From the NCBI GenBank assembly GCA_965242845.1, contig CBDETC010000002.1, positions 992,001-1,056,000 of the forward strand: DNA of 64,000 nucleotides, in the 5' to 3' direction. Source of the DNA: RHLJ01 sp965242845 (GTDB lineage Bacteria; Bacteroidota; Rhodothermia; Balneolales; Balneolaceae). A program made the position numbers and the translations under genes. Shown one piece after another: positions 43,068-52,948 of this stretch; position 1 is the first letter of the stretch; each line of letters starts with the position of its first letter. A model generated the notes under the pieces. That model was not told where the DNA came from. It ran no database searches and was given only the letters and a program-made list of their open reading frames with translations.

Positions 43068-43406
43068 ATGTATTACAACCTTAGATACATCTATATCACT
43101 ACCTCTTCTAAAGAAGAAGCGCGAACTATTGGACGTGATTTAGTAGAGAAACGCCTAGCCACCTGCGTGAATATTTTGGATGGAATGGAATCCATTTTCT
43201 GGTGGGAAGGGGAAATTCAGGAGTCAAAGGAATGCGTATTAATTGCTAAAACCGCCTATTCCAAAGTACGTGCCTTAACTGAACGAGTGAAAAAACTTCA
43301 TAGCTATGAATGCCCTTGTGTGGTTTCCCTAACTATTACAGAAGATGAGGGGAATAAAGACTACCTGGACTGGCTGATTAAAGAATCTACCCAGTTACGT
43401 GTGTAA
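43068..43406 (+). CDS. cutA: CutA1-type divalent-ion tolerance protein
   Basis: This 112-residue CutA1 homologue has the pattern YITTSSKEEARTIGRDLVEKRLATCVNI, FWWEGEIQESKECVLIAKT and a conserved HSYECPCVVSLTI strand. CutA1 forms very stable trimers; its exact role, once linked to copper tolerance, is uncertain. It converges with the APS reductase gene, and the two coding regions overlap by 12 bases at their 3' ends. Confidence 0.92.
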   Translation: MYYNLRYIYITTSSKEEARTIGRDLVEKRLATCVNILDGMESIFWWEGEIQESKECVLIAKTAYSKVRALTERVKKLHSYECPCVVSLTITEDEGNKDYLDWLIKESTQLRV

Positions 43407-44054
43407 ACCGCACTCCGTTTTATCCGATCCGCTCCAACGACCTTCTCTGCCTTTTCCCTGGGCTGTACAGTGAGTACAACCAATCGAGGAAAATCCTAAT
43501 GGCTCAAGCGGATGCTTTGGGAGGCCAAAGTATTCGTAGTAATCTAGCACCTGTGCTTCAGTCCAGTCTATGAGAGGATAAAATCGATACATGTTTTTCC
43601 GTTGCTGCAGAATATTGAGCCCGGTTCTAAAACTATTTTGATACCCCAAAAGTCCTGAAATCCATATCTCATAGTTATTTAACAGATTTTCAATGGGAGT
43701 GATTTTATTATAAGAGCAGCATAAATCAGGATTTATTTTCCAGAGCATATTCTGACGACTTCTCTGATTCAACTCGTAAGGGGCTTTGTGGGTAATAATA
43801 TTCAAGCCCAGTAGTCGGGTGAGTTCTTCTTTATAAGCATGAGTTTCCGGGAAAAGAAATCCAGTATCCACAAAATGAATTGGAAACTCGGGCCTTACCC
43901 TTGCTATTATATGAAGCAGAAGTGCTGAGGTGGTTCCAAAGGAAGTAGTGACCAACGCCTTATCCCCAAACTTATTCAGTATGTGGGCAAGCCGGGCATC
44001 TACTATTGATGAAGCCAGGTTTTGATTCAGCCGTTCTAGCGTTAGTGCTTCCAT
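43395..44054 (-). CDS. cysH: Adenylyl-sulfate (APS) reductase, 4Fe-4S type, CysH family
   Basis: The family reduces APS or PAPS to sulfite in sulfate assimilation. The 219-residue protein has VTTSFGTTSALLLHI and the HFVDTGFLFPETHAYKEEL nucleotide-binding region. The cysteine pattern is CCSYNK plus CTHC, which marks the iron-sulfur APS-reducing branch. The C-terminal tail TECGLHT carries the catalytic Cys. Length is typical of short bacterial APS reductases. No other sulfate genes are adjacent. Confidence 0.9.
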   Translation of the reverse strand: MEALTLERLNQNLASSIVDARLAHILNKFGDKALVTTSFGTTSALLLHIIARVRPEFPIHFVDTGFLFPETHAYKEELTRLLGLNIITHKAPYELNQRSRQNMLWKINPDLCCSYNKITPIENLLNNYEIWISGLLGYQNSFRTGLNILQQRKNMYRFYPLIDWTEAQVLDYYEYFGLPKHPLEPLGFSSIGCTHCTAQGKGREGRWSGSDKTECGLHT

Positions 44055-44198
44055 CCCAAAAAGTTGGAGCTTTAGCTGCTAACATCCAATCTTTTCATCA
44101 CAAAAAGGCCATTTTTTTACGGAAGCGCTTTTAAAGAAATGGCCCACGTATCAACGCGGGCCACATATCTGATTGTGAACTAAAATTCTTCTCTACTC

Positions 44199-44279
44199 TG
44201 TCATTTCGAGCGGAGCGAGAAATCTAAAAATCGTAAACAAAGCCAAATCCTGAGATTTCTCGCTCCGCTCGAAATGACA
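44199..44279. repeat. Perfect 27-bp inverted repeat downstream of the T9SS xylanase
   Basis: Bases 44199-44225 and 44253-44279 are exact reverse complements, each beginning or ending in TGTCATTTCGAG and separated by 27 bases. It starts nine bases after the xylanase stop on the minus strand and could act as a transcript-end structure. The outer motif links it to the element at 653-760 and, weakly, to those near 25621 and 55731. Confidence 0.8.
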
Positions 44280-44287
44280 ACTTTAGA

Positions 44288-46642
44288 CTACTTAATCAGG
44301 GTCATTCTTCTTACTTCCCTGAAGTTCCCCGCTACTATTTCATAGAAATAAATGCCGGAAGAGAGATTTCTAGCGTTAAGGCTAACAGAATGAGTTCCTG
44401 CACTTTGTTGAGCATTAACCAACACCTGTACTTGTCTTCCTGTTACATCGTATACCGTCAGCTTTACATTAGAAACCGCGGGAATGGAATAGGAAATCTG
44501 AGTAGTGGGGTTAAACGGATTCGGGTAATTCTGAAATAAGCTATATTCCAGTGGTTGGTCTGGGCTTTCCTCTTCATTTGAAACTACCACCTCTGTTTCT
44601 TCTACATAGGTACGAAGCCAGGTTAGTGCAGGCCGTTCTTCTTCATTAGGTCTCATGATGAACGCTTCCTGTTCCGATCTCCAGTGGCCATCTCTCCAAC
44701 CCCAGAGAGTGATTCCTTCTACAGAAGTATGCTCCCACATTAACGGGAAAATTCGCTCGTACTCGTTTAGCTGAAATTGATCTGATTGTGCGGCAGAACC
44801 CCCAGTTGCCCCATCAATATCCAACTCAGTGATTTGTATAGGCAATCCGGTCGCTCCTAACTGATCCAAACTAAACTCCAATAGGTTCTGACTGGCAAAC
44901 TTGGTTGAAAAGGCATGAGCCTGAACACCAATTCCGTCAATTAGCCCTCTGTCTTTAAGAAGATTCACTATCTCAATGTAGCTGGCCGTATTCTGCGAGT
45001 TGCCAAGAATGCTGTAATCGTTAATGATGAGCTTTACGGAATCTGGAAAGATGTCACGAGCCATTTGAAACGATGTGATAATCCAGTCCCATCCTGTTTC
45101 TCCATCACCACCTAGTGCATCTATATATCCGCCATTATCGGTAGTCCCTGCATTTGCTCCAGTGCTATTTGGAGGGTCGTGAAGCGGTTCATTCACTACT
45201 TCAATCCAATCTAAATCCGGATATCGTTCTGCTACAGCTTCAAACCATTCTTCAATTTCTTCCAGCTGTTCTTCTGGGGATAATGATTTTATCCATGTTG
45301 GTTGCTGGTTTCCCCAAACCAGAACATGAAATTTAAATGGAAATCCATTTTCACGAGCCAGGGTTGCAGCGGCATCCATTTGGCTCCAGTTCATCACATC
45401 TCTTGTACCTTCTACAGAGCCCCACTTTCCTGCATTTTCAGGAGTTACCTGATTCCAGTACTCTGCAAACCTTGGAGCTTGTGCCGGACTGTATACATTA
45501 CCCAGAAACTTTGGCTTGTCTCGCGCAATTGGCTCGAACATTTCTTCTGGTTCAACGAGTTGTTGGATACGAACACTATCAATCCAAATGCTCTTACCAA
45601 CATTATCAGACATACTTAGATGAATGGGAGCCCGTCCAACGGTATCATCAATACCAACCTGGAATTGAAAGGAAAATTCCTGCCAGTCTGTAGTTAGTTC
45701 AACCTCACTTTTATCTATTCTGCCAAACTCGCTAAATGATGGATTCCCTACCGTAAAGTTCCCTGTTCCTCCCGAAGCACTGGCTTTTGCCCACGCCGAA
45801 AATGTGTAGGTAACTCCAGACTCTACAGGAAATAATTCATTAATCGCCTGGATACTCCAATCGTTAGGCCCTTCAGTAGTTATATCTACCCGAAGCGCAC
45901 GATTTCCATCTTTAACGGTATCATCCACTATAGCAAAGGTTGCATCTCCGGTATCCTGTAGTTCAAAGGTCCATCCATCTATGGAAGCTGTATCGGCTCG
46001 TTCAGTTACATCCGCATCCTCAAAACTCCCATTCGTATTTTGAGAACCATCAGGATCAGGTCCTATTACCTGCAGGTTATCCATGTAGATAGTACCCCCA
46101 ACATTAGCTGCAAAATTCATTGGGATTGCAAAGCGCATGGTGTTTTGCTCGTCGATAGCTGTAGCGGTGTATTCCAGTTCATATTTGGTCCAGACTGTGT
46201 CGAGCCCAGAATCGAATTGTCCAAAACGAGCCCAATCACCACTGGCAGGAAGCCCCATATAAAACCGGGCCGTTCTGCTTGTTGTATCTGCTTTAAGCCA
46301 CACTGTAGCGGTGTAAGTATCTCCTGCCTTTACAAGAAGACCTTCGTTTACTGCCTCAATATTCCAGTCATCACCAGCATTAAAAGCCCCAAAAGTAACT
46401 TTTAGTGCCTTCCCATCTCCATCCTGAGCTTCATCTACAATTTCAAAGGCCCCAGCAGCGCCATTTGCAGTGATATTAAACGTCCAGCCCAGATCACCTC
46501 CAGATAAGACACCTAATGCGAAGTCCTCAAAACTTCCATTTGTTGCAAAATCTTTTGTTGGCTGTGCCAGCATAACGCTGGTACCAATCATTGCCATAAA
46601 CAATGCCAGGGAAATTCCCTTTTTGAGTATTGAAAACTTCAT
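44288..46642 (-). CDS. Secreted GH10 endo-1,4-beta-xylanase with two CBM4/9-like modules and a T9SS tail
   Basis: This 784-residue modular enzyme has a signal peptide (to about VMLAQ). Two carbohydrate-binding-type beta modules lie at residues about 30-195 and 200-365; both repeat the pattern FNITANGAAGAFEIVD / FELQDTGDATFAIVD. The GH10 catalytic barrel (about 372-690) has acid/base Glu in IEVVNEPLHDP and nucleophile Glu in IQITELDIDGA. The T9SS sorting tail (about 705-784) has LFQNYPNPFNPTTQISY and SSGIYFYEIVAG. It should be exported by T9SS to hydrolyse xylan outside the cell. It is last in the xyl locus, 30 bases after the symporter gene. Confidence 0.92.
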   Translation of the reverse strand: MKFSILKKGISLALFMAMIGTSVMLAQPTKDFATNGSFEDFALGVLSGGDLGWTFNITANGAAGAFEIVDEAQDGDGKALKVTFGAFNAGDDWNIEAVNEGLLVKAGDTYTATVWLKADTTSRTARFYMGLPASGDWARFGQFDSGLDTVWTKYELEYTATAIDEQNTMRFAIPMNFAANVGGTIYMDNLQVIGPDPDGSQNTNGSFEDADVTERADTASIDGWTFELQDTGDATFAIVDDTVKDGNRALRVDITTEGPNDWSIQAINELFPVESGVTYTFSAWAKASASGGTGNFTVGNPSFSEFGRIDKSEVELTTDWQEFSFQFQVGIDDTVGRAPIHLSMSDNVGKSIWIDSVRIQQLVEPEEMFEPIARDKPKFLGNVYSPAQAPRFAEYWNQVTPENAGKWGSVEGTRDVMNWSQMDAAATLARENGFPFKFHVLVWGNQQPTWIKSLSPEEQLEEIEEWFEAVAERYPDLDWIEVVNEPLHDPPNSTGANAGTTDNGGYIDALGGDGETGWDWIITSFQMARDIFPDSVKLIINDYSILGNSQNTASYIEIVNLLKDRGLIDGIGVQAHAFSTKFASQNLLEFSLDQLGATGLPIQITELDIDGATGGSAAQSDQFQLNEYERIFPLMWEHTSVEGITLWGWRDGHWRSEQEAFIMRPNEEERPALTWLRTYVEETEVVVSNEEESPDQPLEYSLFQNYPNPFNPTTQISYSIPAVSNVKLTVYDVTGRQVQVLVNAQQSAGTHSVSLNARNLSSGIYFYEIVAGNFREVRRMTLIK

Positions 46643-46672
46643 GTTCTTACTATTTCGATGAATGTTTGTGAG

Positions 46673-48076
46673 TTATGCAGGAACAAATTCCTCGCCGGTT
46701 TCTCCTCTCCTGGCAATAAGATCTGCTTCGATTTCTTTCATTTTCTCATTAGTGAGCGGGTAGAAAATGATCACGATGAATGCCAGTATTCCAAATACCG
46801 CAGGAATGATACTTACCAGCAATTGAATGCCTTCTAAGGCTTCTGTGGATTGATCCTGATTAGCTACAAAGCCATAGGCTGATAAGACCCATCCGGTTAT
46901 AGCTCCTCCGAGAGCTACCCCTAATTTCAATGCAAATAGTGAGGCGGCCATTATAAGCCCCGTTGCTCTTCGGCCGAATTTCCATTCGCCGTAATCGGCC
47001 GTATCGGTATACATCGCCCATTGGAGTACGGCTACCGGTCCTAAAAGAAAACCTGCAATAATATTTACCAGATAAATGAGAGTAACCTGATCCGGAGTAA
47101 GGAAAAAGAATAGAACACTTACTACTGCTCCGAGACCAAGAAACCAGCTATAGGTTTTCTTTCTGTCAAGAAACTTTGTGATAGTGCTCGTGAGAAGTGC
47201 CCCAACGAGGGTTGCCAATGCTCCTGAGGTAAGAAAAGTAGAGAGAGAAAGTGCAATAGTGCTTCCAAATAAATCGATGGAATGATCTCCAACATAGTAG
47301 TTGATATAAAAGGCGAATGAACCCCCTCTTATTACCAAAAAGGTTAATTGGAATACAGTAGCCAATGCGATCAGTACCCATGGAAGGTTCGCAAACAAAT
47401 CCTTTCCATCTTTCTTAAAATCAATTTCCTGACCTTTTGGTGGAGCAACACGTTCTTTCGTTGTGAAGAAGGTGATCATGAAAAGCCCAGCAGCTACAAG
47501 TCCATATAAGCCCATCGTCCACATCCAGCCAACTTGTTTGTCTCCACCTCCAAAAATATCCACCAGAGTTTCTGTGAGGCCAGTCACAATCAGTAGTCCT
47601 GCATAGGCTGCAGCAAATCGATAAGACGAAACCACAGTCCGTTCTGCCGAGTCCGAAGTTATAACTCCCATTAATGCTGAATACGGAACATTGATGGCCG
47701 TATACATGATCATCATAAGGGTGTAGGTGATGTAGGCATATACAAGCTTTCCGGAGTCGCCAAAGTCTGGAGTGAAAAACATAAACATGCCCAATACCCC
47801 AAACGGAATTGCCAGCCACAATAAATACGGACGAAATTTCCCATACTTGGTTCTCGTCCTGTCTGCAATCATTCCCATCACAGGATCATTTACTGCATCA
47901 AAAATCCGGGTAACCAAAAACATGGTTCCTGCTGCCGCAGCGGATATGCCGAAAATATCGGTATAGAAAAAGAGCAGGTAGGTAATGAAGGTTTGAAAAA
48001 AGAGGTTGGAAGCGGTGTCGCCAACGCTATAGCCGACTTTCTCTAGAAACGGAACCTTTTGTGATGGATTACTCAT
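46673..48076 (-). CDS. GPH-family sugar:cation symporter (XylP/XynB-like)
   Basis: This 467-residue inner-membrane transporter has about 12 transmembrane helices. The N-terminal GYSVGDTASNLFFQTF and DAVNDPVMGMIADRT are typical of the glycoside-pentoside-hexuronide family. It also carries the VPYSALMGVIT loop and RRATGLIMAA. Family members import pentosides and oligosaccharides with a proton or sodium ion. It lies between the GH3 enzyme and the T9SS xylanase, so the substrate is probably xylose or xylo-oligosaccharides. The absence of a SusC/SusD pair makes it the only visible uptake route in this locus. Confidence 0.9.
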   Translation of the reverse strand: MSNPSQKVPFLEKVGYSVGDTASNLFFQTFITYLLFFYTDIFGISAAAAGTMFLVTRIFDAVNDPVMGMIADRTRTKYGKFRPYLLWLAIPFGVLGMFMFFTPDFGDSGKLVYAYITYTLMMIMYTAINVPYSALMGVITSDSAERTVVSSYRFAAAYAGLLIVTGLTETLVDIFGGGDKQVGWMWTMGLYGLVAAGLFMITFFTTKERVAPPKGQEIDFKKDGKDLFANLPWVLIALATVFQLTFLVIRGGSFAFYINYYVGDHSIDLFGSTIALSLSTFLTSGALATLVGALLTSTITKFLDRKKTYSWFLGLGAVVSVLFFFLTPDQVTLIYLVNIIAGFLLGPVAVLQWAMYTDTADYGEWKFGRRATGLIMAASLFALKLGVALGGAITGWVLSAYGFVANQDQSTEALEGIQLLVSIIPAVFGILAFIVIIFYPLTNEKMKEIEADLIARRGETGEEFVPA

Positions 48077-48100
48077 ATGCTGCCCTGATTTTGTGAAGTA

Positions 48101-50446
48101 TTATTCCTTCACGGTTAAGGTTAATTTGGTTAGGTCTTCATCCCTTGAAGAGGTCCCGATCATAATTTCAAAGTCACCAGGTTCTACCACATATTCCATG
48201 TGAGCGTCATAAAAAGCCAGCGATTTTTTGATGATTGGGATTGTAATTGTTCGGGTTTCTCCGGGCTTCAGCCACACCTTCTTGAAGCCTTTTAATTCTT
48301 TTACCGGACGGGTAACCGAACTATAACAATCTCTGATATACATCTGAATTACTTCGGAGCCTTCCACATTTCCTGTGTTGGTTACTTCTATTGAGACAGA
48401 AGTAACTTCATCTCTTCCGATTACCGAATCCTGAATAACAGGATTTGAACAGGCAAAGCGGGTATAGCTCAATCCAAAGCCAAATGGGAATAAAGGCTGA
48501 GCATCATCAAATAGGAAACCGCGCCGGGCAGACGGTCGGTAGTTATAATACACCGGCAATTGTCCAACCGATTTAGGAATGGAAATAGGGAGCTTGCCTC
48601 CCGGATTGTACTCTCCAAAAAGTACTTCGGCCAGGGCATTTCCTCCTTCCTGCCCCAGGTACCAGCACTCTAATATAGATGAAGCTTTTTCAACCACATT
48701 ATTAATGCTAAGTGGACGACCATTTACAACCACGGCAATCACTGGTTTTCCTGTAGCTACCATTGCATCCACTAACTCATCCTGCTCCCCAAAAAGATTC
48801 AGGTCGGTACGGTCTCCCATATGCTCTGCACTCCAGGCTTCCCGGGAAGTCTGATCATTTCCGCCAATTGCCAGAACAATCACATCTGCGTCTTTCACAT
48901 CTTCAACCGCCTGGGCTATATAAGCACGGTTTTCCTCAGGAGTTGGGACATTTACTGCATCGGCTTCCCATCTTCCACCAATCGTGATTTTACAGCCTTC
49001 GCTATGAATGACGTCGATTCCCAGGGATGTAGCTTTTGCCCTGATTCCTTCAAGAATGGTGATATTCGTTTTTGGAGCTCCGCTGTATCCACCCAATAAA
49101 CTCCTATCTGCGTTAGGACCTACAACCGCAATCTTTTTTAGCTGATCAGATGTTAGAGGAAGTGTGTTCTCCTCATTTTTAAGCAGGGTAATCGTTTCCC
49201 GGGCAGCTTGCAGGGCTAATGCTTTATGAGACTCAGAACCGGAAACCTTTTCCGCTTCCTCCGGATCGAGATAAGGATCATCAAATAATCCCATTTTGAA
49301 TTTCCAGTAAAGCATGGGCTCTACCAGGTCATCCAGCATTTCCTCTTCAATACGACCTTCATGTACCAGGTCAATAATATGTAAGTAGCAATCAGGCTCA
49401 GGAAGCTCAATATTTACCCCTGCCTTTATGGCTAATTCCGCCGCATGTTTTTTATCTGTGGCCACCGAATGACTGTGAGTAGCCTCACGATCATACAATT
49501 CAAGGATGGCGTAATAGTCCGAAACTACAAAGCCTTCGAAGCCCCATTCATCGCGAAGTACTTTTTTGAGCAACCATGGATTGGCATGGGAAGGAATGGC
49601 ATCAATCTCGTTATAAGACGCCATTACGCTCACCACATTTGCCTCATCAATTGCCTCTTTGAAAGGCATGAGGAATGTTTCTCGCAATATCCGTTCTGAG
49701 ATGTTAACCGGCCCACAATTCATTCCTGATTCCGGCTCACCATGTGCAGCAAAGTGCTTGAGTGTTGCCATCACCCGATCTTTATTATCAAATTCAGCAT
49801 CACCCTGGAAGCCTTTTACAGCGGCAACACCAAGCTGAGCGACCAGGTAAGGATCTTCCCCGAAAGTTTCTTCAACACGTCCCCAGCGAGGATCGCGAGC
49901 TACATCGACCACGGGTGTTAACGCCTGATGTCCTCCTCTAAGACGGGTTTCTTTTGCAGCCATGGCATAGAGCTTTTCTACCAGTTCGACATTGAAGGTG
50001 CCTCCGAGGCCGATAGGCTGAGGAAAACTGGTTGCCCATTTAGACGCCAGGCCATGCAGACATTCTTCATGAAAAACCACAGGAATTCCAAGACGGGTAT
50101 TCTCGATAAAAAACTTCTGGATGGCGTTAGTAAGCTCGACCGTTTGGCGGGCATCAAAACCGGCTTCATGACTTGCCTCCTCGTCCTTGCCTGCATCACT
50201 GGGGCGGCCTACCTGCCCCAATCCATGGCCGTGTCCAAAATGCTTTTTGGCTTTTTCGGGATCAAAATATCCTTGCTCATCCACCAGGGTGTCTTTCTTC
50301 TCATTCCAGACACCAACCATTTGCGCTGCTTTTTCTTCCAGCGTCATCCTGGAGATTAAATCTTTAGTTCGCTCTTCCGGACTTTTAGAAGCGTCTTTGT
50401 AAATCGCCTCGTCTAATGCTGTTTCTTTATTAATAATATCTTCCAT
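48101..50446 (-). CDS. Cytoplasmic GH3 beta-xylosidase/beta-glucosidase
   Basis: This 781-residue glycoside hydrolase family 3 enzyme has KHFAAHGEPESGMNCGP in the barrel domain, nucleophile Asp in EGFVVSDYYAILELYD, the second domain with VVGPNADRSLLGGYSG, and a C-terminal fibronectin-III-like domain (TNTGNVEGSEVIQMYI). No signal peptide is seen (MEDIINKETALDEAIYK), so it should act in the cytoplasm on imported oligosaccharides. ATG at 50446 is chosen. The GTG at 50452 would add two residues and overlap the upstream stop. Context favours beta-xylosidase activity, but GH3 specificity cannot be proven by sequence. Confidence 0.9.
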   Translation of the reverse strand: MEDIINKETALDEAIYKDASKSPEERTKDLISRMTLEEKAAQMVGVWNEKKDTLVDEQGYFDPEKAKKHFGHGHGLGQVGRPSDAGKDEEASHEAGFDARQTVELTNAIQKFFIENTRLGIPVVFHEECLHGLASKWATSFPQPIGLGGTFNVELVEKLYAMAAKETRLRGGHQALTPVVDVARDPRWGRVEETFGEDPYLVAQLGVAAVKGFQGDAEFDNKDRVMATLKHFAAHGEPESGMNCGPVNISERILRETFLMPFKEAIDEANVVSVMASYNEIDAIPSHANPWLLKKVLRDEWGFEGFVVSDYYAILELYDREATHSHSVATDKKHAAELAIKAGVNIELPEPDCYLHIIDLVHEGRIEEEMLDDLVEPMLYWKFKMGLFDDPYLDPEEAEKVSGSESHKALALQAARETITLLKNEENTLPLTSDQLKKIAVVGPNADRSLLGGYSGAPKTNITILEGIRAKATSLGIDVIHSEGCKITIGGRWEADAVNVPTPEENRAYIAQAVEDVKDADVIVLAIGGNDQTSREAWSAEHMGDRTDLNLFGEQDELVDAMVATGKPVIAVVVNGRPLSINNVVEKASSILECWYLGQEGGNALAEVLFGEYNPGGKLPISIPKSVGQLPVYYNYRPSARRGFLFDDAQPLFPFGFGLSYTRFACSNPVIQDSVIGRDEVTSVSIEVTNTGNVEGSEVIQMYIRDCYSSVTRPVKELKGFKKVWLKPGETRTITIPIIKKSLAFYDAHMEYVVEPGDFEIMIGTSSRDEDLTKLTLTVKE

Positions 50447-50451
50447 ACTCA

Positions 50452-51579
50452 CTATTTGGAGGGTAACTCCATGATTACTTTTACCACCTCTTTCTCATTT
50501 CCTTCCCGATCAAAGAGAAGAGGATAATTTGTTCGCTCAGAAACCGGCCAGTAATTCTTCCACGAATCACCATCTGTGACACCCCAGGTGGTCACCCGGT
50601 TGATTTTATCAGCGTGTTTTAGAAACACTTCGAAATAGGCCGAATACTGATCTATCTGAGCTTGTTTTATGGAATCGGGCATTCCTTCGGTATATGGGTT
50701 TAGCTCATCGCTTAAATCGGCTCGCATGCTAATATCTGCGCCCATGTATTCGAAAGCAGGAGGCAGTACATCAACATCCAGCTCGGTAATGGCAACTATT
50801 CCCAGCTCACCAAACTTGATGATGCTGGCCTCTACTTCTTCTGCCGTTGGCCCCTGAAGACCATAATGTCCCTGCAGCCCAATTCCAGAAACCTTAATTC
50901 CCTGCTCCTGGATATCCTTCACCATTTGAACAGCTCCATCCGCTTTATCAGGATTGAACATATTATAATCGTTGTAATACAACTCCGCTTCAGGATCGGC
51001 CGCGGCGGCATATTCAAATGCTTTGGCTATGAAATCCGGACCGATAATTTGATACCACTTAGATTCGCGAAATGTGCCATCTTCATTAAGGGCTTCATTT
51101 ACCACATCCCAACCATTAATCCGGCCTTTATACCGAGTTACGATGGTGGTGATATGATCTTCCATCCGTTCGAGTAGTGCTTCCCTGGAAAGTGGGTTTC
51201 CATTCTCATCTTCAAATACCCAATCAGGAGTCTGGCTGTGCCATACTAATACATGCCCTACGATGAACATATCATTAGCCTCCCCGAATTCTACAAAGCG
51301 ATCTGCTTCCTCGAAGTTGTATACTCCCGGCTCGGGATGAATCCGCTCCCATTTCAAATCATTTTCCGGAGAGATAGAATTGAAATGCTTCTCAACGATA
51401 GGAATCCCACGCTGATCTTCCCCGGTATATTGGCTGGTATTAAGGGCCGCTCCTATATAGAAATGCTCGTTATAAGCACTTGCTAATGTTGCTTCAGGCT
51501 TTGGTTCGGTAGTAGAAGTGCACGAAGCAAGTAGAAGTACTGCAAGGATAAAAGCCGGGAATTGGGCTACTCTGTTCAT
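50452..51579 (-). CDS. Lipoprotein GH10 endo-1,4-beta-xylanase
   Basis: This 375-residue GH10 enzyme has a lipoprotein signal (FILAVLLLASC) with Cys in the lipobox. The catalytic barrel has FNSISPENDLKWERIHPEPG, VLVWHSQTPDWVF, acid/base Glu in WDVVNEALNEDG and nucleophile Glu in AITELDVDVLPP. It lacks CBMs and the T9SS tail of its larger relative. It is likely anchored in the periplasm or outer membrane, where it shortens xylan fragments. It follows xylA by three bases and is followed by the GH3 gene. Confidence 0.92.
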   Translation of the reverse strand: MNRVAQFPAFILAVLLLASCTSTTEPKPEATLASAYNEHFYIGAALNTSQYTGEDQRGIPIVEKHFNSISPENDLKWERIHPEPGVYNFEEADRFVEFGEANDMFIVGHVLVWHSQTPDWVFEDENGNPLSREALLERMEDHITTIVTRYKGRINGWDVVNEALNEDGTFRESKWYQIIGPDFIAKAFEYAAAADPEAELYYNDYNMFNPDKADGAVQMVKDIQEQGIKVSGIGLQGHYGLQGPTAEEVEASIIKFGELGIVAITELDVDVLPPAFEYMGADISMRADLSDELNPYTEGMPDSIKQAQIDQYSAYFEVFLKHADKINRVTTWGVTDGDSWKNYWPVSERTNYPLLFDREGNEKEVVKVIMELPSK

Positions 51580-51582
51580 TTT

Positions 51583-52911
51583 CTAAACGAATTGATTGAT
51601 GATGTTTTCATACAATTCCTGCTTACCGCTTCGCTGCTTGATGTTTGGATTTGAAACAGCATGAGCATATAAATCCTCAAGAGATAGCTTTCCATCCTCG
51701 AAGTTTTTTCCTGAACCAGAATCGAAAGAACTATATCGTTCTTTTCTGAGGTCTTTATAAGCCGATTTAGTCAGGATAGCGTCTGCGGCAATAAGCGAAC
51801 GTGCGAATACATCCATTCCGCCGATATGTGCATGGAAAAGGTCGATTAAATCCGTGGAGTTTCTTCTGGCCTTGGCATCAAAGTTGATACCTCCTCCCTG
51901 TATCCCTCCTCCTTCAAGAATGACCAGCATCGCCTGTGTAATTTCAAACACATCTACCGGGAACTGGTCGGTATCCCATCCATTTTGGTAATCACCGCGA
52001 TTGGCGTCAATACTTCCAAGCAGATTGTTATCCACTGCTACTTGCAACTCATGTTCAAAGGTATGAAGAGCTAAAGTTGCATGATTTACCTCGATGTTCA
52101 GTTTGAAATCGTCTAGCAAATCATACTTGGTTAGGAAACCCAACACCGTAGCCGAGTCAAAATCATACTGATGCTTAGATGGCTCCATTGGTTTTGGCTC
52201 GATGAAGAAAGTTCCGGTGAAGCCCTGGCTACGCGCATAATCTTTCGCCATATGAAGGAATTGAGCAAAATGATCCAGCTCGCGCCCCATATCAGTATTC
52301 AGCAGAGACATATATCCTTCTCTACCTCCCCAGAACACATAGTTTTCACCACCTAGCTTGATCGTAGCATCCAGTGCATTCTTAATCTGAGCTCCGGCAA
52401 ATGCAACCACATCAAAATCAGGGTTAGTAGCTGCTCCATTCATATATCGCGGGTGACTGAAGCAATTTGCTGTTCCCCAAAGAAGCTTAACACCTGAAGC
52501 ATCCTGTTTTTCTTTAGCATAATCGGTAATGAAATCCAGCCTCTTCTCCGACTCAGCAATAGTATCTCCTTCTGCAATCAAATCGAAGTCGTGGAAACAG
52601 TAATAAGGAACGCCCAGCTTGGTGATAAACTCAAAAGCTGCGTCCATTTTATCCTTCGCGTTTTGAAAAGGATCAGCGCTCACTGCCCAAGGAAACTCTT
52701 TGGTTCCCGGACCAAAAGGATCGCCACCTGTTCCCGTTAATGTATGCCAGTAAGCCACTGCAAATTTGAAGTGCTCTTTCATGGTTTTACCAGCTACTAC
52801 TTTATTCTCATCGTAGTATTTAAAAGCCAGTGGATTGTCAGATTCTTTCCCTTCAAACTGGATTTTATCAATCCCTTTAAAATATTCAGTGTTTCCAATC
52901 AGTGGTTTCAT
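51583..52911 (-). CDS. xylA: Xylose isomerase
   Basis: XylA converts D-xylose to D-xylulose. The 442-residue protein has YYCFHDFDLIAEGDT (catalytic His), ENYVFWGGREGYMSLLNTD, FFIEPKPMEPSKHQYDFD with metal-binding Glu, and FKLNIEVNHATLALHTFEHE. Length matches the long class II isomerases. It sits between xylB (37 bases upstream) and the lipoprotein xylanase, three bases downstream. No signal peptide, so cytoplasmic. Confidence 0.96.
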   Translation of the reverse strand: MKPLIGNTEYFKGIDKIQFEGKESDNPLAFKYYDENKVVAGKTMKEHFKFAVAYWHTLTGTGGDPFGPGTKEFPWAVSADPFQNAKDKMDAAFEFITKLGVPYYCFHDFDLIAEGDTIAESEKRLDFITDYAKEKQDASGVKLLWGTANCFSHPRYMNGAATNPDFDVVAFAGAQIKNALDATIKLGGENYVFWGGREGYMSLLNTDMGRELDHFAQFLHMAKDYARSQGFTGTFFIEPKPMEPSKHQYDFDSATVLGFLTKYDLLDDFKLNIEVNHATLALHTFEHELQVAVDNNLLGSIDANRGDYQNGWDTDQFPVDVFEITQAMLVILEGGGIQGGGINFDAKARRNSTDLIDLFHAHIGGMDVFARSLIAADAILTKSAYKDLRKERYSSFDSGSGKNFEDGKLSLEDLYAHAVSNPNIKQRSGKQELYENIINQFV

Positions 52912-52948
52912 ATCAGATTATTTGTAGGAGTTCTTCCTATTGTGAGTA

